Assembly: GCF_000308715.1 (NCBI RefSeq)
Contig: NZ_BAGH01000289.1
Location: forward strand, 1 to 38,883
Origin: Nocardia tenerifensis NBRC 101015
GTDB taxonomy: Bacteria > Actinomycetota > Actinomycetes > Mycobacteriales > Mycobacteriaceae
Reading direction: 5' to 3'
Length of the DNA: 38,883 nucleotides
The notes beneath the pieces were generated by a model. That model made no database searches and was not told the DNA's origin. It saw only the letters and a list, made by a program, of their open reading frames with translations. This document shows positions 1-8,341 of this stretch, in pieces (the first letter of the stretch is position 1; every line of letters begins with the position of its first letter). Made by a program: the position numbers and the translations under genes.

Positions 1-1042
1 TGGGGGCGCCCGCCTCGGTCACGGGGTAGTAGACGCCGAGCCGGTTCTCGGTGTCGGCCGCCCACAGCAGGTGCAGGAGGCGACGGCGCGCCCCGTCCAT
101 CGCGAGTTGCTCGAGCCAGCCGTCGGCGTGGCGGGGCAGTACCAGCACGATCTCCGGGCCGTTCGGCTCGCGCAGCCGTGCCGCGATCGCCTCGGCGATA
201 GCGCGCGAGGCCAGGTACTGGCTCTCGATGTACAGCGACCGCGTGGCGCTCGCGATCGCCGCCCGGTACAGCGCCTCGATCTCCCGGACCTCGGCACGGT
301 CGGCGAGCTCGGGGAACGTCCGCGCGATGCCCACGTCCACCGACCGCATCGTCGGCTCCAGCCCTTCCGGCCACGGCGTGTCCCCGGCGATCTCGTCGAC
401 CGGGTCCAGCTGCTGGCCCGTCGCCGCTTTCCAACGGTCCCTGGCCAATTCGCCGATCGCCTTCGCCGCCTCCCCGTCGACGGCGGTGGTCGCGTCGTGC
501 CACGGCCCGTAGCGGTTGCCGTTGGGCTCGGTCCGGTAGTGGTTGTCGTCTCGGTGGTCGCTGGTGTCCCAGCGGTCGACGGTCATGTCGATGCCGCCGC
601 AGAAGGCGAGCGCGTCGTCGATCACCACGATCTTCTGGTGGTGTGCGGACCCGATCGGGTGCGCGGCGTCCATCTCGAAGTGCAGCCGCCGATCGGTCAT
701 CCAGTTGATGACGAAGATCGGCGTCATCCCGCGGCCGATCGCGGCGAACGCGCCGATGTTCCACTTCAGCAGGTAGATGTCGAGATCGGGCCGCTGCTTC
801 GGCAGCCAGGACAGGAACTTGCCGAGCCGGTTGGGGCCGTCGAGAGTCTTGTCGTGCGGTTCGAACTTGATCCGGGTATCGAAGTCCCAGCCGATCAGCA
901 CGATGCGTTTGCGGGCCTGCAGCATCGCGGACTTGGCGTAGCGGAAGTAGTCCGCGGCGTCGACGATGCACGCCAGGCGATCGGCGCGGGCGATCTGCCA
1001 GCAGGTTTCGCCGGGTCTGAGGATTGGTCGCTCGTCGTTCAT
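1..1042 (-). CDS. Phospholipase D-like (HKD family) protein, 3' end outside window
   Basis: The reading frame is open from an ATG at 1042 to the left edge (347 codons plus one base), so the C-terminal part is missing. The sequence GSAHHQKIVVID contains the first HKD signature, with His135, Lys137 and Asp142 as the expected HxKxxxxD triad, followed by the usual GGID segment. PLD-family enzymes pair two HKD motifs to hydrolyse or transfer phosphatidyl groups through a phospho-histidine; the second motif should lie beyond the edge. No signal peptide is visible at the N-terminus (MNDERPILRPGETCW), which suggests a cytoplasmic or peripheral protein. A purine-rich GGAGGAGAG lies about 12 nt before the ATG. 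Family assignment is firm; substrate (phospholipid, cardiolipin or other phosphodiester) is not determinable. It lies downstream of xerC on the same strand, separated by 225 nt. Confidence 0.88.
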   Translation of the reverse strand, partial: MNDERPILRPGETCWQIARADRLACIVDAADYFRYAKSAMLQARKRIVLIGWDFDTRIKFEPHDKTLDGPNRLGKFLSWLPKQRPDLDIYLLKWNIGAFAAIGRGMTPIFVINWMTDRRLHFEMDAAHPIGSAHHQKIVVIDDALAFCGGIDMTVDRWDTSDHRDDNHYRTEPNGNRYGPWHDATTAVDGEAAKAIGELARDRWKAATGQQLDPVDEIAGDTPWPEGLEPTMRSVDVGIARTFPELADRAEVREIEALYRAAIASATRSLYIESQYLASRAIAEAIAARLREPNGPEIVLVLPRHADGWLEQLAMDGARRRLLHLLWAADTENRLGVYYPVTEAGAP

Positions 1043-1267
1043 GGGTAGTCGGTTCTCTCCTCCGGCCGGACAACTATCCCGCAGGTGAACGTTTCACAGT
1101 ACTGCGCGGTCGCGAAGGCGGGCTGGTCCTGGGGCTCCGCACTACTGGATCGGGTGCGCCATGTTCCCGATCTGGCGATCGAGAAACGTTGCGCGCTAGG
1201 CAGTTCGACCCGTCGCGAGTTCGCCTCCGGCACGCCGGGCGGGCTCGCGATGATCAGGTTGTGCGCT

Positions 1268-2191
1268 TTAGGCGCGGGGGTGGGCTTGGTCGTGGACTTT
1301 TTTGAGGCGTTCGATGGAGACATGGGTGTAGAGCTGAGTCGTGGCCATGCTGGCGTGCCCCAGGAGTTCCTGGACGACGCGGAGATCGGCGCCGCCCTCC
1401 AGGAGATGGGTGGCCGCGGTGTGGCGTAGCCCGTGCGGGCCCATGTCGGGTGCGCCGGGGATGGACGAGACCACCTCGTGCACAACACTTCTGGCCTGGC
1501 GCTGGTCGAGGCGTTTGCCGCGGCGTCCGAGCAGCAGCGCCCGGCCGGAGTCGGCGGTGGCGAAGGCGGCTCGGCCGTGCTGGAGCCAGTTGCCGATCGC
1601 CTCGTCGGCGGGGATGCCGAAGGGGGCCGAGCGTTCCTTGTTCCCCTTGCCGAGCACGCGGACGACCCGGCGTTCGCGGTCGACGTCGTCGATGTCGAGG
1701 CCGCAGAGCTCGCTGACCCGAATCCCGGTGGAGTACAACAGCTCCACGATCAACCTGTCCCGCAGCGCCATCGGATCATGCTGCGCAGCACCGGATTCTG
1801 CGGCGTCCATGGCGCCGAGCGCCTGCTGGCGGCCCAGCACGGCGGGCAGCACCCGGTGGGCTTTGGGCGAGCCGAGCCGCAGCCCGGGATCCACGGGCAG
1901 CCGGCCGGTCTGCGTGAGCCAGGCGGTGAAGGTCCGGGCCGAGGAGGCCCGCCGCGCCATCGTGGTGCGCGCCACCCCGGCCTGCGCCTGCTGGGCCAGC
2001 CAGGATCGCAGCAGTGTCAGATCCAGTTCGCGCACCGCCGAATCCGCCGACCTCGCGTACAGGTGCGCCAGCAGCGAACGCGCGTCGCCGAGGTAGGCGC
2101 GCACCGTGTGCGCCGACCGGTTCCGGCCGAGGCGCAGATGCCTGGCGTACTCGGTCAGCAGCGCTTCCAGGTCCTCGGGTAGTTCTTCCAT
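1268..2191 (-). CDS. xerC: Tyrosine recombinase XerC
   Basis: This 307-residue protein is a site-specific tyrosine recombinase that, with XerD, resolves chromosome dimers at dif in the terminus region. The N-terminal SAM-like core-binding domain covers about residues 8-95 and the catalytic domain about 115-300. All catalytic residues are visible: Arg158 in TGIRVSEL, Lys182 in GKGNKER, His253 and Arg256 in [11 protein letters not shown], His279 in [13 protein letters not shown], and the nucleophile Tyr288. Length is normal for XerC. The ATG at 2191 has GGTGGTGAG just before it. The position next to dprA matches the mycobacterial order (Rv2894c near Rv2896c), which favours XerC over XerD or an integrase of a mobile element. 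Here a toxin-antitoxin pair sits between xerC and dprA. Confidence 0.93.
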   Translation of the reverse strand: MEELPEDLEALLTEYARHLRLGRNRSAHTVRAYLGDARSLLAHLYARSADSAVRELDLTLLRSWLAQQAQAGVARTTMARRASSARTFTAWLTQTGRLPVDPGLRLGSPKAHRVLPAVLGRQQALGAMDAAESGAAQHDPMALRDRLIVELLYSTGIRVSELCGLDIDDVDRERRVVRVLGKGNKERSAPFGIPADEAIGNWLQHGRAAFATADSGRALLLGRRGKRLDQRQARSVVHEVVSSIPGAPDMGPHGLRHTAATHLLEGGADLRVVQELLGHASMATTQLYTHVSIERLKKVHDQAHPRA

Positions 2192-2239
2192 CTCACCACC
2201 GTTCCGACAGTCGTTTTCCTTGGCAAGCCACCGCGCCGG

Positions 2240-2674
2240 TCACAGGTCGTCGGGTAGCACACGGAAAGCCGCGGTACCCGTCAACGGGCGGATCGCGCGA
2301 AAGTCCTTGCGGTCGAGGGTCAGAATCACGTCGGTCTCGTACTCGGCTGCCAGGACGACGTTGACCGCGTCGGTCAGATCCAGTCGCAGAGCGGCGTAGT
2401 GGTCCTGCACCCGGCGCGCCTTGCGCAGGAGACCGCTCGGCAGATCCGGCGCGGCGACCCGGCCGAGCGGTTCCTGGGCGAGCAGCCAGTCGTTGAGCAT
2501 GCCCGCCGTCGACCAGTCGAAATCTCTGGTCACGACGAACTCGATTTCCAGCAGCACCAGCGGGCAGACCACCGTCAGCGCCGCCTCGGCCAGTGCGGCG
2601 CGGGCCCGCTCGTGTTCCGGCTCGCCGCTGTTGAAGGCCGCTACCAGGCCCGAGGTGTCCCCGATGACGATCAA
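2240..2674 (-). CDS. PIN-domain toxin, VapC-type ribonuclease
   Basis: The 144-residue protein has the PIN fold acidic set: Asp6 in IVIGDTSGLVAAF, Glu43/Glu45 in LLEIEF, Asp102 in LDLTDAVNVVLAAEY and Asp121/Asp124 in LTLDRKDF. PIN toxins are Mg2+-dependent RNases that cleave specific RNAs when not bound by their antitoxin. The start is a TTG at 2674 that overlaps the TGA stop of the upstream antitoxin gene (TTGA), giving translational coupling; no ATG or GTG gives the conserved N-terminus MIVIGDTSG. The location between xerC and dprA breaks the otherwise conserved order, so the pair is probably acquired. The target RNA cannot be told from sequence. Confidence 0.87.
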   Translation of the reverse strand: MIVIGDTSGLVAAFNSGEPEHERARAALAEAALTVVCPLVLLEIEFVVTRDFDWSTAGMLNDWLLAQEPLGRVAAPDLPSGLLRKARRVQDHYAALRLDLTDAVNVVLAAEYETDVILTLDRKDFRAIRPLTGTAAFRVLPDDL

Positions 2675-2910
2675 GTGTTCCGCCGGATGATCTCGTCGGC
2701 CACCGCCTCCTTGATCTCCTCGTGGGTCCACGTGCGGCCGAAGTCGAGCCTCGGGATGTCCCACTCCTCGTCCCAGCGCTTGGTGCGCAGTGCAGCGATG
2801 TGGAACGCCTCGCGGAAAATCTCGGACTCCGGCCGTCCCTCCCTGAGGGCAGCCGCCTTGATGAGGGCTAGGTCTTCCTCGTCGACCATTACCGTTGTCT
2901 TTTTCAGCAT
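2671..2910 (-). CDS. Ribbon-helix-helix type antitoxin (VapB-like)
   Basis: The 79-residue protein begins MLKKTTVMVDEEDLALIKAA, a beta-strand followed by helix typical of ribbon-helix-helix DNA-binding antitoxins (about residues 4-45), and ends with a charged tail (about 46-79, WDEEWDIPRLDFGRTW and following) of the kind that wraps and blocks the PIN toxin. The stop overlaps the toxin start by 3 nt. The ATG at 2910 is preceded by no Shine-Dalgarno sequence, but TACCAT lies 7 nt upstream, so the message may be leaderless. A longer frame with an upstream start exists, but the family N-terminus fits 2910. An imperfect palindrome overlaps the -10, consistent with autorepression by the antitoxin or the complex. 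Confidence 0.85.
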   Translation of the reverse strand: MLKKTTVMVDEEDLALIKAAALREGRPESEIFREAFHIAALRTKRWDEEWDIPRLDFGRTWTHEEIKEAVADEIIRRNT

Positions 2911-2916
2911 GGTGGT

Positions 2917-2934
2917 TATGGTACCAGTGCCATA
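2917..2934 (-). promoter_or_regulatory. Candidate vapBC operator and leaderless -10 box
   Basis: The 18-bp sequence TATGGTACCAGTGCCATA matches its own reverse complement at 14 of 18 positions, with perfect outer arms TATGG/CCATA. On the minus strand the hexamer TACCAT (2923 down to 2918) fits the actinobacterial -10 pattern TANNNT and ends 7 nt before the antitoxin ATG. A ribbon-helix-helix antitoxin bound here would block polymerase directly. Seen: palindrome and hexamer. Inferred: promoter and operator function. Confidence 0.45.
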
Positions 2935-2984
2935 CATGGGTGAGGGGGTCCTTTTCTGGGTTGGATTGCGTTGGGACACTTGGC

Positions 2985-4217
2985 CTATCGGTGGCGACGG
3001 GCGGGTTGCTTTCGGTACCAACCGGACTCGTTCGCGCCGACCAGTTCCGCCAGTTCGAGCGCGGGTAACGCCGCCCGGACGGCGGGCAGCGGCAGGCCGG
3101 ACTGTTCGGCCAACTCGCGCGGCAAGCGGGAGCCGACCTCCGGCAGTGCGGCGAATACCAGGGCCTCGTCACCGGACAGGGCCGCCCCGGGACTGTCGCT
3201 CGGGTCGGGCAGCAGGAGCCGAAGCGGTCCCGCCTCGTCGATGACCTCCTCGGCGCGGGTGACGAGCAGGGCCTCGCCGTCGCGGATCATCCGGTGGCAG
3301 CCGGCGGAGGCGGCCGAGGTGACGGGGCCGGGGACCGCCAGCGCCGGACGACCCAGTCGCCGAGCCCATTTCACCGTGTTGCGCGCCCCGCTGCGCAGAC
3401 CCGCCTCCACGACCAGCACACCGTCGGCCAGCGCGGCGACGAGCCGATTACGCGCTAGGAACTGGTGTTTGTGCGCCGGCGTGCCCGGCGGATACTCGCT
3501 GATCACCAGCCCGGTCTCGGCGATCTCCGTCAGCAGCCGATCGTGCTGTGCGGGATACGGCCGGTCGACACCGCAGGCCAGCACCGCGATGGTCACGCCG
3601 CCGACGGCCAAGGCCGCGCGATGCGCCATCGCATCGATGCCGAAGGCCGCGCCGGACACGATCGTCCAGCCCTTCGCCGCGAGATCGCCCGCGATTTCGG
3701 CGGTGACCTGATTTCCGTAACCGCTGCTGCACCGAGCGCCGACGACCGCGACGGCCCGGTCGCTCGATTCCAGCAGCGATCGTGGTCCGCGCACCCACAG
3801 GACCAGCGGCACCGCGCCGTCGCGGTCACGCCCCGAGTCGAGCTGAGCCAGACCCAGCAACCGCCAGGCCGGCCACTCCGGATCGTCGGGCGTCACGACC
3901 CGGCCGCCGAGCCGCTCCATCAGATCCAGATCGCGTGCGGCCGTATCGGTTCCGCGCCGCTGCTCGGTCGGTCCGCGCAACGATTGCGGCAGCGCGCACT
4001 CGCGCACCGCACGCGCCGCCTCGACGACCCCGACCGACTCGATCAAGGCCGAGAGCGCCGCGCACGGCCCGGCCACCACTCGCGACAGATACACCCACGC
4101 CAACCGTCGCTCGTAGCCGTCGATGTCGAACGGCGCGGCGCCGCCCGCGGTCATGGCGAGGTCGATGTCCACCTCGTCCACGAAAGAGTCGCGGGCCGCC
4201 GCGCACTCCGGGCTCAC
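2985..4217 (-). CDS. dprA: DNA processing protein DprA
   Basis: The 410-residue protein binds single-stranded DNA and, in transformable bacteria, loads RecA on incoming strands. The Rossmann-like DprA core spans about residues 110-325: VAVVGARCSSGYG at about 156-168 (the GSRxxS-type loop), SGAAFGIDAMAHRAAL at about 188-203 and the HQFLARNRLVAALADGVLVV stretch at 251-270, followed by SGARNT. A C-terminal winged-helix-like segment (about 345-400) resembles the DML1-like domain seen in many DprA proteins. An N-terminal helical part (about 1-100) resembles a SAM-like domain. The GTG at 4217 overlaps the stop of the upstream chelatase-like gene as GTGA, which decided the start. Synteny matches Rv2896c. 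Natural competence in this organism is not implied. Confidence 0.93.
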   Translation of the reverse strand: MSPECAAARDSFVDEVDIDLAMTAGGAAPFDIDGYERRLAWVYLSRVVAGPCAALSALIESVGVVEAARAVRECALPQSLRGPTEQRRGTDTAARDLDLMERLGGRVVTPDDPEWPAWRLLGLAQLDSGRDRDGAVPLVLWVRGPRSLLESSDRAVAVVGARCSSGYGNQVTAEIAGDLAAKGWTIVSGAAFGIDAMAHRAALAVGGVTIAVLACGVDRPYPAQHDRLLTEIAETGLVISEYPPGTPAHKHQFLARNRLVAALADGVLVVEAGLRSGARNTVKWARRLGRPALAVPGPVTSAASAGCHRMIRDGEALLVTRAEEVIDEAGPLRLLLPDPSDSPGAALSGDEALVFAALPEVGSRLPRELAEQSGLPLPAVRAALPALELAELVGANESGWYRKQPARRHR

Positions 4218-5722
4218 TGCGCGCCTCGCTGACGGAAGTTCAACGCGGCCAACACGTCCTGAGCCGTGGGCAGCTCCACGCCGCGCAGGTCGCAGATCGT
4301 CCACGCCACCCGGATGGCGCGATCGGCGCCGCGGGCGGACATTCGACCGAGTCGCAAGGCTGTCTCGACCGGCGCGATCGCCTCGCGCGGCAGGCGGAAT
4401 TGCTGGCGCAGAATATGTCCCGGCACTTCGGCATTCGTGAGCCACCCGTGCTCCCGCCAGCGCCGCACCGCCGCCTGCCGCGCCAGGGCGACCCGAGCGC
4501 GCACCACCGCACTGCTCTCGGCCTCGTCGGTGCTGAACGCCGCGCCGGACTGGCCGTGCATCTGCACCCAGAGGTCGATGCGATCCATCAGAGGCCCGGA
4601 CAGCTTCCCGAGATAGCGCCGCCGGGCCAGCGGCGCGCAGATGCAGTCGACGTCACGAGCGGGCGCGCACGGGCAGGGATTGGCCGCGAGCACCAGCTGG
4701 AAGCGGGCCGGATACCGGGCGACGCCGTCGCGGCGGGCGATGCGAACCTCGCCCTCCTCCAACGGTGTTCGCATCGCCTCCAGCACCTTCGTGCCGATCT
4801 CGGCGCACTCGTCGAGGAAGAGCACGCCGCGATGCGCCCTGCTCACCGCGCCGGGGCGCGCGGTGCCGGAGCCGCCGCCGACCATCGCGGTCACCGAGGT
4901 GGAGTGGTGCGGCGCGACGAACGGCGGCATGGTGATGAGCGGATGGTCGCCGGAGAGCACGCCCGCCATGGAGTGGATGGCGGTGACCTCCAGCGACTCC
5001 GCCTCCGACAGCGGCGGCAACAGCCCCGGAAGACGTTGCGCCAGCATGGTTTTCCCGATGCCGGGCGGACCGGTGAGCAACAGATGGTGGCCGCCGGCCG
5101 CGGCCACCTCGAGCGCCCAGCGCGCCTCGTCCTGCCCGACCACCTCGCTCAGGTCGCCACCGGAGGGCACCGGCTCGGGCAGCTGCCCGCTGGGTTCGGC
5201 GAGCGTGCCCTCCCCGCGCAGCCAGGCCACCACGGTCCGCAGGCTGGCCGCCCCGAAGACCTCGATCCCGTCGACCAAACCCGCCTCGGCCAGCGCGCCC
5301 TCCGGCACGACTACCGCGGGCCACCCCGCGTTGCGGGCCGCGATCACCGCGGGCAGGATGCCGCGCACGCGCCGGACCCGGCCGTCCAGGGCGAGCTCGC
5401 CGAGCAGCACCGTCTTCGCCAGCCGTTCCGACGGCACCGCGCCCGACGCGTCGAGCACCGCGATGGCGAGGGCGAGATCGTAGACGGAGCCGATCTTCGG
5501 CAGCGTCGCGGGCGAGAGGGCCAGGATCACGCGGCCGTCCGGCCACTTCTCCCCCGAGTTCGCCACCGCCGAACGCACCCGGTCCCGCGATTCCTGTAGC
5601 GCTGTGTCCGGCAGGCCGACGAGGTGTACCGAGGGCAGGCCCTGCCCGATGTCGGCCTCGATCTCGACGAGCAGGCCGTCGACCCCGGTGACGGCGACCG
5701 AGTGGGCCCGGCCGAGCGCCAT
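4214..5722 (-). CDS. YifB-family magnesium chelatase-like AAA+ ATPase (ComM type)
   Basis: The 502-residue protein has the YifB/ComM arrangement: an N-terminal Lon-protease-like domain (about 1-170, with SPATLPKIGSVYDLALAIAVL), then an AAA+ Mg-chelatase domain with Walker A GPPGIGKT at 218-225, Walker B GVLFLDECAE, and the Cys-rich NPCPCAP...DCICAP segment typical of the family, ending in a C-terminal helical Mg_chelatase_C domain. ComM is a hexameric helicase that promotes branch migration during integration of DNA in naturally transformable bacteria; its role elsewhere is less clear. It is not a tetrapyrrole enzyme. The ATG at 5722 shares its A with the yraN stop (TGATG), and its stop overlaps the dprA start, so yraN-yifB-dprA form one coupled operon, as in mycobacteria (Rv2898c-Rv2896c). 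Confidence 0.92.
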   Translation of the reverse strand: MALGRAHSVAVTGVDGLLVEIEADIGQGLPSVHLVGLPDTALQESRDRVRSAVANSGEKWPDGRVILALSPATLPKIGSVYDLALAIAVLDASGAVPSERLAKTVLLGELALDGRVRRVRGILPAVIAARNAGWPAVVVPEGALAEAGLVDGIEVFGAASLRTVVAWLRGEGTLAEPSGQLPEPVPSGGDLSEVVGQDEARWALEVAAAGGHHLLLTGPPGIGKTMLAQRLPGLLPPLSEAESLEVTAIHSMAGVLSGDHPLITMPPFVAPHHSTSVTAMVGGGSGTARPGAVSRAHRGVLFLDECAEIGTKVLEAMRTPLEEGEVRIARRDGVARYPARFQLVLAANPCPCAPARDVDCICAPLARRRYLGKLSGPLMDRIDLWVQMHGQSGAAFSTDEAESSAVVRARVALARQAAVRRWREHGWLTNAEVPGHILRQQFRLPREAIAPVETALRLGRMSARGADRAIRVAWTICDLRGVELPTAQDVLAALNFRQRGAQ

Positions 5723-6078
5723 CAGAACACCGCCTTGAGATGGTCGATCTCCGGCTCGTATCCCCGGGCGAGCAGCACCGAGACGACGTCGAACCGGATC
5801 TGCCGCCACGGGCCTTGCTGCTCGGACAGCCACAGCAGGGCGAGCCGCCGGATGCGCTGCTGTTTGGTGAAGGTGACGGACTCGGCCGGGGTGCCGAAGC
5901 CGAGGCCCGTTCGGGTCTTCACCTCCACGAACGCGGTGACGTCGGCGTCGCGGACGATCAAGTCCAGCTCGCCGTATCTGCATCGCCAGTTTCTGCTGAC
6001 GATCTCCATCCCCGCGGTCTGCAGGTACCGTGCCGCCAGCTCTTCCCCGTGTGCGCCGAGCGCTCTTCTGTCTGTCAC
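5722..6078 (-). CDS. YraN/UPF0102 family endonuclease-like protein
   Basis: The 118-residue protein belongs to the UPF0102 (YraN) family with a restriction-endonuclease-like fold. The active-site-type residues are present: Glu37 and Asp39 in YGELDLIVRD, and Glu52/Lys54 in FVEVKTR, the E-x-D...ExK pattern of Holliday-junction-resolvase-like nucleases. Function in vivo is unproven in the family. The GTG at 6078 gives the conserved N-terminus MTDRRALGAHGEELAARYL and the usual length near 120; an upstream start would add about 29 Arg/Pro/His-rich residues with no family support. It is the first gene of the yraN-yifB-dprA operon, with a 1-nt overlap to the next gene. Confidence 0.9.
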   Translation of the reverse strand: MTDRRALGAHGEELAARYLQTAGMEIVSRNWRCRYGELDLIVRDADVTAFVEVKTRTGLGFGTPAESVTFTKQQRIRRLALLWLSEQQGPWRQIRFDVVSVLLARGYEPEIDHLKAVF

Positions 6079-6191
6079 TCGGCCAGCGTGCCCGGCGGTG
6101 CGCCTCGGCTTCGGGCGATGACCTGGGCAAATGCCGGGTCTGTGAACAACTGAGGCCCTGTGCACAACTCACCGTGCGCAGGGGCCGGGCG

Positions 6192-6497
6192 TTACTCCGG
6201 CAGGCGCAGGTCCGGCTTCTCGAGCTCCTCGATATTGACGTCCTTGAAGGTGATCACGCGGACGTGCTTGACGAAGCGGGCCGGGCGGTACATGTCCCAC
6301 ACCCAGGCGTCGCTCATCCTGACCTCGAAATACACCTCACCGTCGGCGTTCTGCGGCCGCAACTCCACGGAGTTGGCCAGGTAGAAGCGGCGCTCGGTCT
6401 CCACCACGTACGAGAACTGGCCGACGATGTCTTTGTACTCCCGGTACAGCGAGAGCTCCATCTCGGTTTCGTACTTCTCGAGGTCCTCGGCACTCAT
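6192..6497 (-). CDS. DUF2469 family protein (Rv2901c-like)
   Basis: The 101-residue protein starts MSAEDLEKYETEMELSLYRE and contains FYLANSVELRPQN and VYFEVRMSDAWVWDMYRPAR, which I recognise as the actinobacterial DUF2469 family; the M. tuberculosis homologue Rv2901c has the same length and lies in the same place beside rnhB. No function is established. It is acidic at the N-terminus, has no signal peptide or membrane segment and is probably cytoplasmic. The ATG at 6497 is preceded by GAAGGAGG, a good ribosome site. It is separated from yraN by 113 nt and from the rnhB stop by 46 nt, so it probably belongs to the rnhB transcript. Confidence 0.88.
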   Translation of the reverse strand: MSAEDLEKYETEMELSLYREYKDIVGQFSYVVETERRFYLANSVELRPQNADGEVYFEVRMSDAWVWDMYRPARFVKHVRVITFKDVNIEELEKPDLRLPE

Positions 6498-6543
6498 CGG
6501 GTGGGACGTCCTCCTTCTCGCCGCGCTGCGTCGTGTGCTGACA

Positions 6544-7335
6544 TCATCGCGCATGGGTGGCGCCGGTAGCCACTCGGCTATCCGGACGCACGACTGGGAA
6601 CTCCTCGGACAGCATCGCGTCGACCTCCCCCGCGAGCACCGCGTCGGCCTCGTCGGCCACCGCGGCGACCGGTCGCAGGCCCGCCGCCTCGCGCACATTG
6701 CGCCAGGAACGCCGGTGCTCGTCGCTGGGGCCGAGGCGGTTCAGGGCGGCGATGTGGTCGGGCGTGTTGTAACCCTTGTGCGACGCGAAACCGTAACCGG
6801 GAAAACGCTCGTCGAGCTCGACCATCATCCGGTCCCTGGTGACCTTGGCCAGGATGCTCGCGGCGGCGATGCAGGCCGCCGCGGCGTCGCCGCCGATCAC
6901 GGGCAGCGAGGGCGCGGGGATGCCCGGCACGCGGAAGCCGTCGGTGAGCACGTAGCCCGGCGTCCGACCGAGCCCGGCGACGGCGCGGCGCATGCCCTCG
7001 ATATTGGCGACGTGGATGCCGATCGAGTCGATCTCCCAGGCCGGGATGACCACCACGTTCCAGGCCAGCGACAGCCGGATGATGACCGGATACAGCTCCT
7101 CCCGCACGGCCTCGGTGAGCTTTTTGGAGTCGTCGAGCCCGGCCAGCTTGTCGTAGGCCTTGGGCGCGAGCAGGCAGGCGGCGACGACCAGCGGCCCCGC
7201 GCACGGTCCGCGACCCGCCTCGTCGACGCCGGCGACCGGGCCGAGCCCGCTGCGGATCAACGCCGCTTCCAGCGTGCGCAGCCCACCCGCCTTGCGCATC
7301 ACCACGCGCGGCGGCCACCCATTGCTCTGTCCCAC
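6544..7335 (-). CDS. rnhB: Ribonuclease HII
   Basis: RNase HII cuts the RNA strand of RNA-DNA hybrids and removes single ribonucleotides misincorporated in DNA. The protein of about 263 residues shows the signature [20 protein letters not shown] with catalytic Asp38 and Glu39, the LDDSKKLT loop, the [11 protein letters not shown] helix and [16 protein letters not shown]-terminal tail of about 40 residues (after [15 protein letters not shown]) is acidic and variable. The GTG at 7335 gives an N-terminus ([20 protein letters not shown]) like the mycobacterial protein (MTKTWPPRTVIRKSGGLR); a GTG at 7350 or the ATG at residue 13 are alternatives. It follows lepB by about 44 nt on the same strand, as in M. 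tuberculosis (Rv2903c-Rv2902c). Confidence 0.93.
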   Translation of the reverse strand: MGQSNGWPPRVVMRKAGGLRTLEAALIRSGLGPVAGVDEAGRGPCAGPLVVAACLLAPKAYDKLAGLDDSKKLTEAVREELYPVIIRLSLAWNVVVIPAWEIDSIGIHVANIEGMRRAVAGLGRTPGYVLTDGFRVPGIPAPSLPVIGGDAAAACIAAASILAKVTRDRMMVELDERFPGYGFASHKGYNTPDHIAALNRLGPSDEHRRSWRNVREAAGLRPVAAVADEADAVLAGEVDAMLSEEFPVVRPDSRVATGATHAR

Positions 7336-7379
7336 TCGGCTATGCCCCACCCGTCCAATTATGCTGCGCCCGCTGACAT

Positions 7380-8162
7380 TCAGTTCGCTTGGGCGTTCTG
7401 CGAACGCACCGGACCGATCCGGTTCGGCGGCCAGATCTTGAACACGGCCTTGCCGCGGACGTTGTCCACCGGGACGGTGCCCTGCAGTTCGTCGCTGATG
7501 TGGGCGCGCGAATCGGCGGACTCGTTGCGGTTGTCGCCCATCACCCACAGGTGCCCCTCGGGCACCTTGACCGGCTTGAACTCGCGTCCGCCGCCGGGGC
7601 CGTACGGCTGGCCGGGAACGTACGGGAACAGGTAGCGCGCGTACGGCTCGTCGAGCGGCTTGCCGTCGACCAGCACCCGTCCCTGCGCGTCGCAGCACTG
7701 CACCGTTTGACCGCCGACCGCGATGACCCGCTTCACCAGGTCGTTCTCGTCCGGCGGCACCAGGCCGAAGAACGAGAAGAAGTTCTGCACGCCGCGCACG
7801 GCCGCGTTGTCCGAACGGATCGACTGGTAGTGGGTGTTCCACGAGGGCGGGCCGACGAACACGACGACGTCGCCGGGCTGCGGATCGCCCCAGTAGTAGC
7901 TCAGCTTCTGCACGTAGATGCGGTCGCCCGTGCAGCCGGCGCAGCCGTGCAGCGTGGTCTCCATCGATTGCGACGGAATGACGTACGGGCGGCCGACGAA
8001 GGTGACCATCAGCGCGGCGATCACCGCCGCGATGACGATGAGGATCGGCAGCTCCTGCCAGAACGGACGCTGCTTCTTCTCGCGCCGCCGCCTGCCGCGA
8101 CGCCGCCGCACCCCCTCGTCGCCCGAATCGGACACCGACACCGACCCACTTTCGTCTGCCAC
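7380..8162 (-). CDS. lepB: Signal peptidase I
   Basis: This 260-residue membrane enzyme removes Sec and Tat signal peptides outside the membrane. After a cytoplasmic, very Arg-rich N-terminus (residues 1-37) comes one membrane span (about 38-56, [19 protein letters not shown]). The Ser-Lys dyad is visible: Ser66 in [10 protein letters not shown] and Lys144 in [12 protein letters not shown], with the later box [14 protein letters not shown]. Two extra Cys pairs (HGCAGCTGD and QCCDAQG) stand out. The start is a GTG at 8162; there is no Shine-Dalgarno sequence, but TAATCT sits 7 nt upstream, suggesting a leaderless message. It lies between rplS and rnhB as in mycobacteria. Confidence 0.94.
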   Translation of the reverse strand: MADESGSVSVSDSGDEGVRRRRGRRRREKKQRPFWQELPILIVIAAVIAALMVTFVGRPYVIPSQSMETTLHGCAGCTGDRIYVQKLSYYWGDPQPGDVVVFVGPPSWNTHYQSIRSDNAAVRGVQNFFSFFGLVPPDENDLVKRVIAVGGQTVQCCDAQGRVLVDGKPLDEPYARYLFPYVPGQPYGPGGGREFKPVKVPEGHLWVMGDNRNESADSRAHISDELQGTVPVDNVRGKAVFKIWPPNRIGPVRSQNAQAN

Positions 8163-8169
8163 GCCGAAC

Positions 8170-8175
8170 AGATTA
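8170..8175 (-). promoter_or_regulatory. Candidate leaderless -10 box of lepB
   Basis: On the minus strand TAATCT is followed by exactly 7 nt (GTTCGGC) and then the lepB GTG, the geometry expected when transcription starts at or next to the start codon. Immediately upstream, from 8176 to 8208, lies an inverted repeat GCCCGGC/GCCGGGC that would cover the -35 region, so it could also be an operator. Confidence 0.45.
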
Positions 8176-8208
8176 GCCCGGCACCCTGAGACTCGTTCGA
8201 CGCCGGGC
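8176..8208. repeat. Inverted repeat next to lepB promoter, related to the rplS terminator
   Basis: Perfect 7-bp arms GCCCGGC (8176-8182) and GCCGGGC (8202-8208) flank a 19-nt loop. The arms and flanks (TTAGCCCGGCACC before, GCCGGGCGACCGG after) closely resemble the rplS terminator hairpin at 8274-8312 in the same orientation, 98 bp away, so the two look like copies of one element. Confidence 0.5.
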
Positions 8209-8273
8209 GACCGGCGTCACACTATTTCAGTTGTTCCGTCGGTGACCCACTGTGATCAGTCACACCGAAAACA

Positions 8274-8312
8274 GTAGCCCGGCACCGGAAACGAGTTCCG
8301 ATGCCGGGCTAC
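8274..8312 (-). terminator. Intrinsic terminator of rplS
   Basis: A 17-bp stem (arms 8274-8290 and 8296-8312, starting GTAGCCCGGCA, one T/C mismatch) with a 5-nt ACGAG loop lies 29 nt beyond the rplS stop. On the minus strand it is followed by TGTTTTC, a short U-tract. It separates rplS from lepB. Confidence 0.8.
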
Positions 8313-8341
8313 CGGACGCGCGGAGGCGTCGAAGAGCTAGC

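Noticed and set aside
1043..1267. Short plus-strand frame between the PLD-like gene and xerC
   Set aside because: It runs into xerC antisense, has no ribosome site and no family resemblance; the 225-nt spacer shows no clear feature.
1268..2191. XerC as an integrase marking a mobile element
   Set aside because: Its length, motifs and position next to the dprA block match the chromosomal housekeeping XerC; no attachment site or phage genes are present.
3782..5599. A plus-strand frame of 605 codons opposite dprA and the chelatase-like gene
   Set aside because: It is antisense to two well-defined genes and has composition typical of shadow frames.
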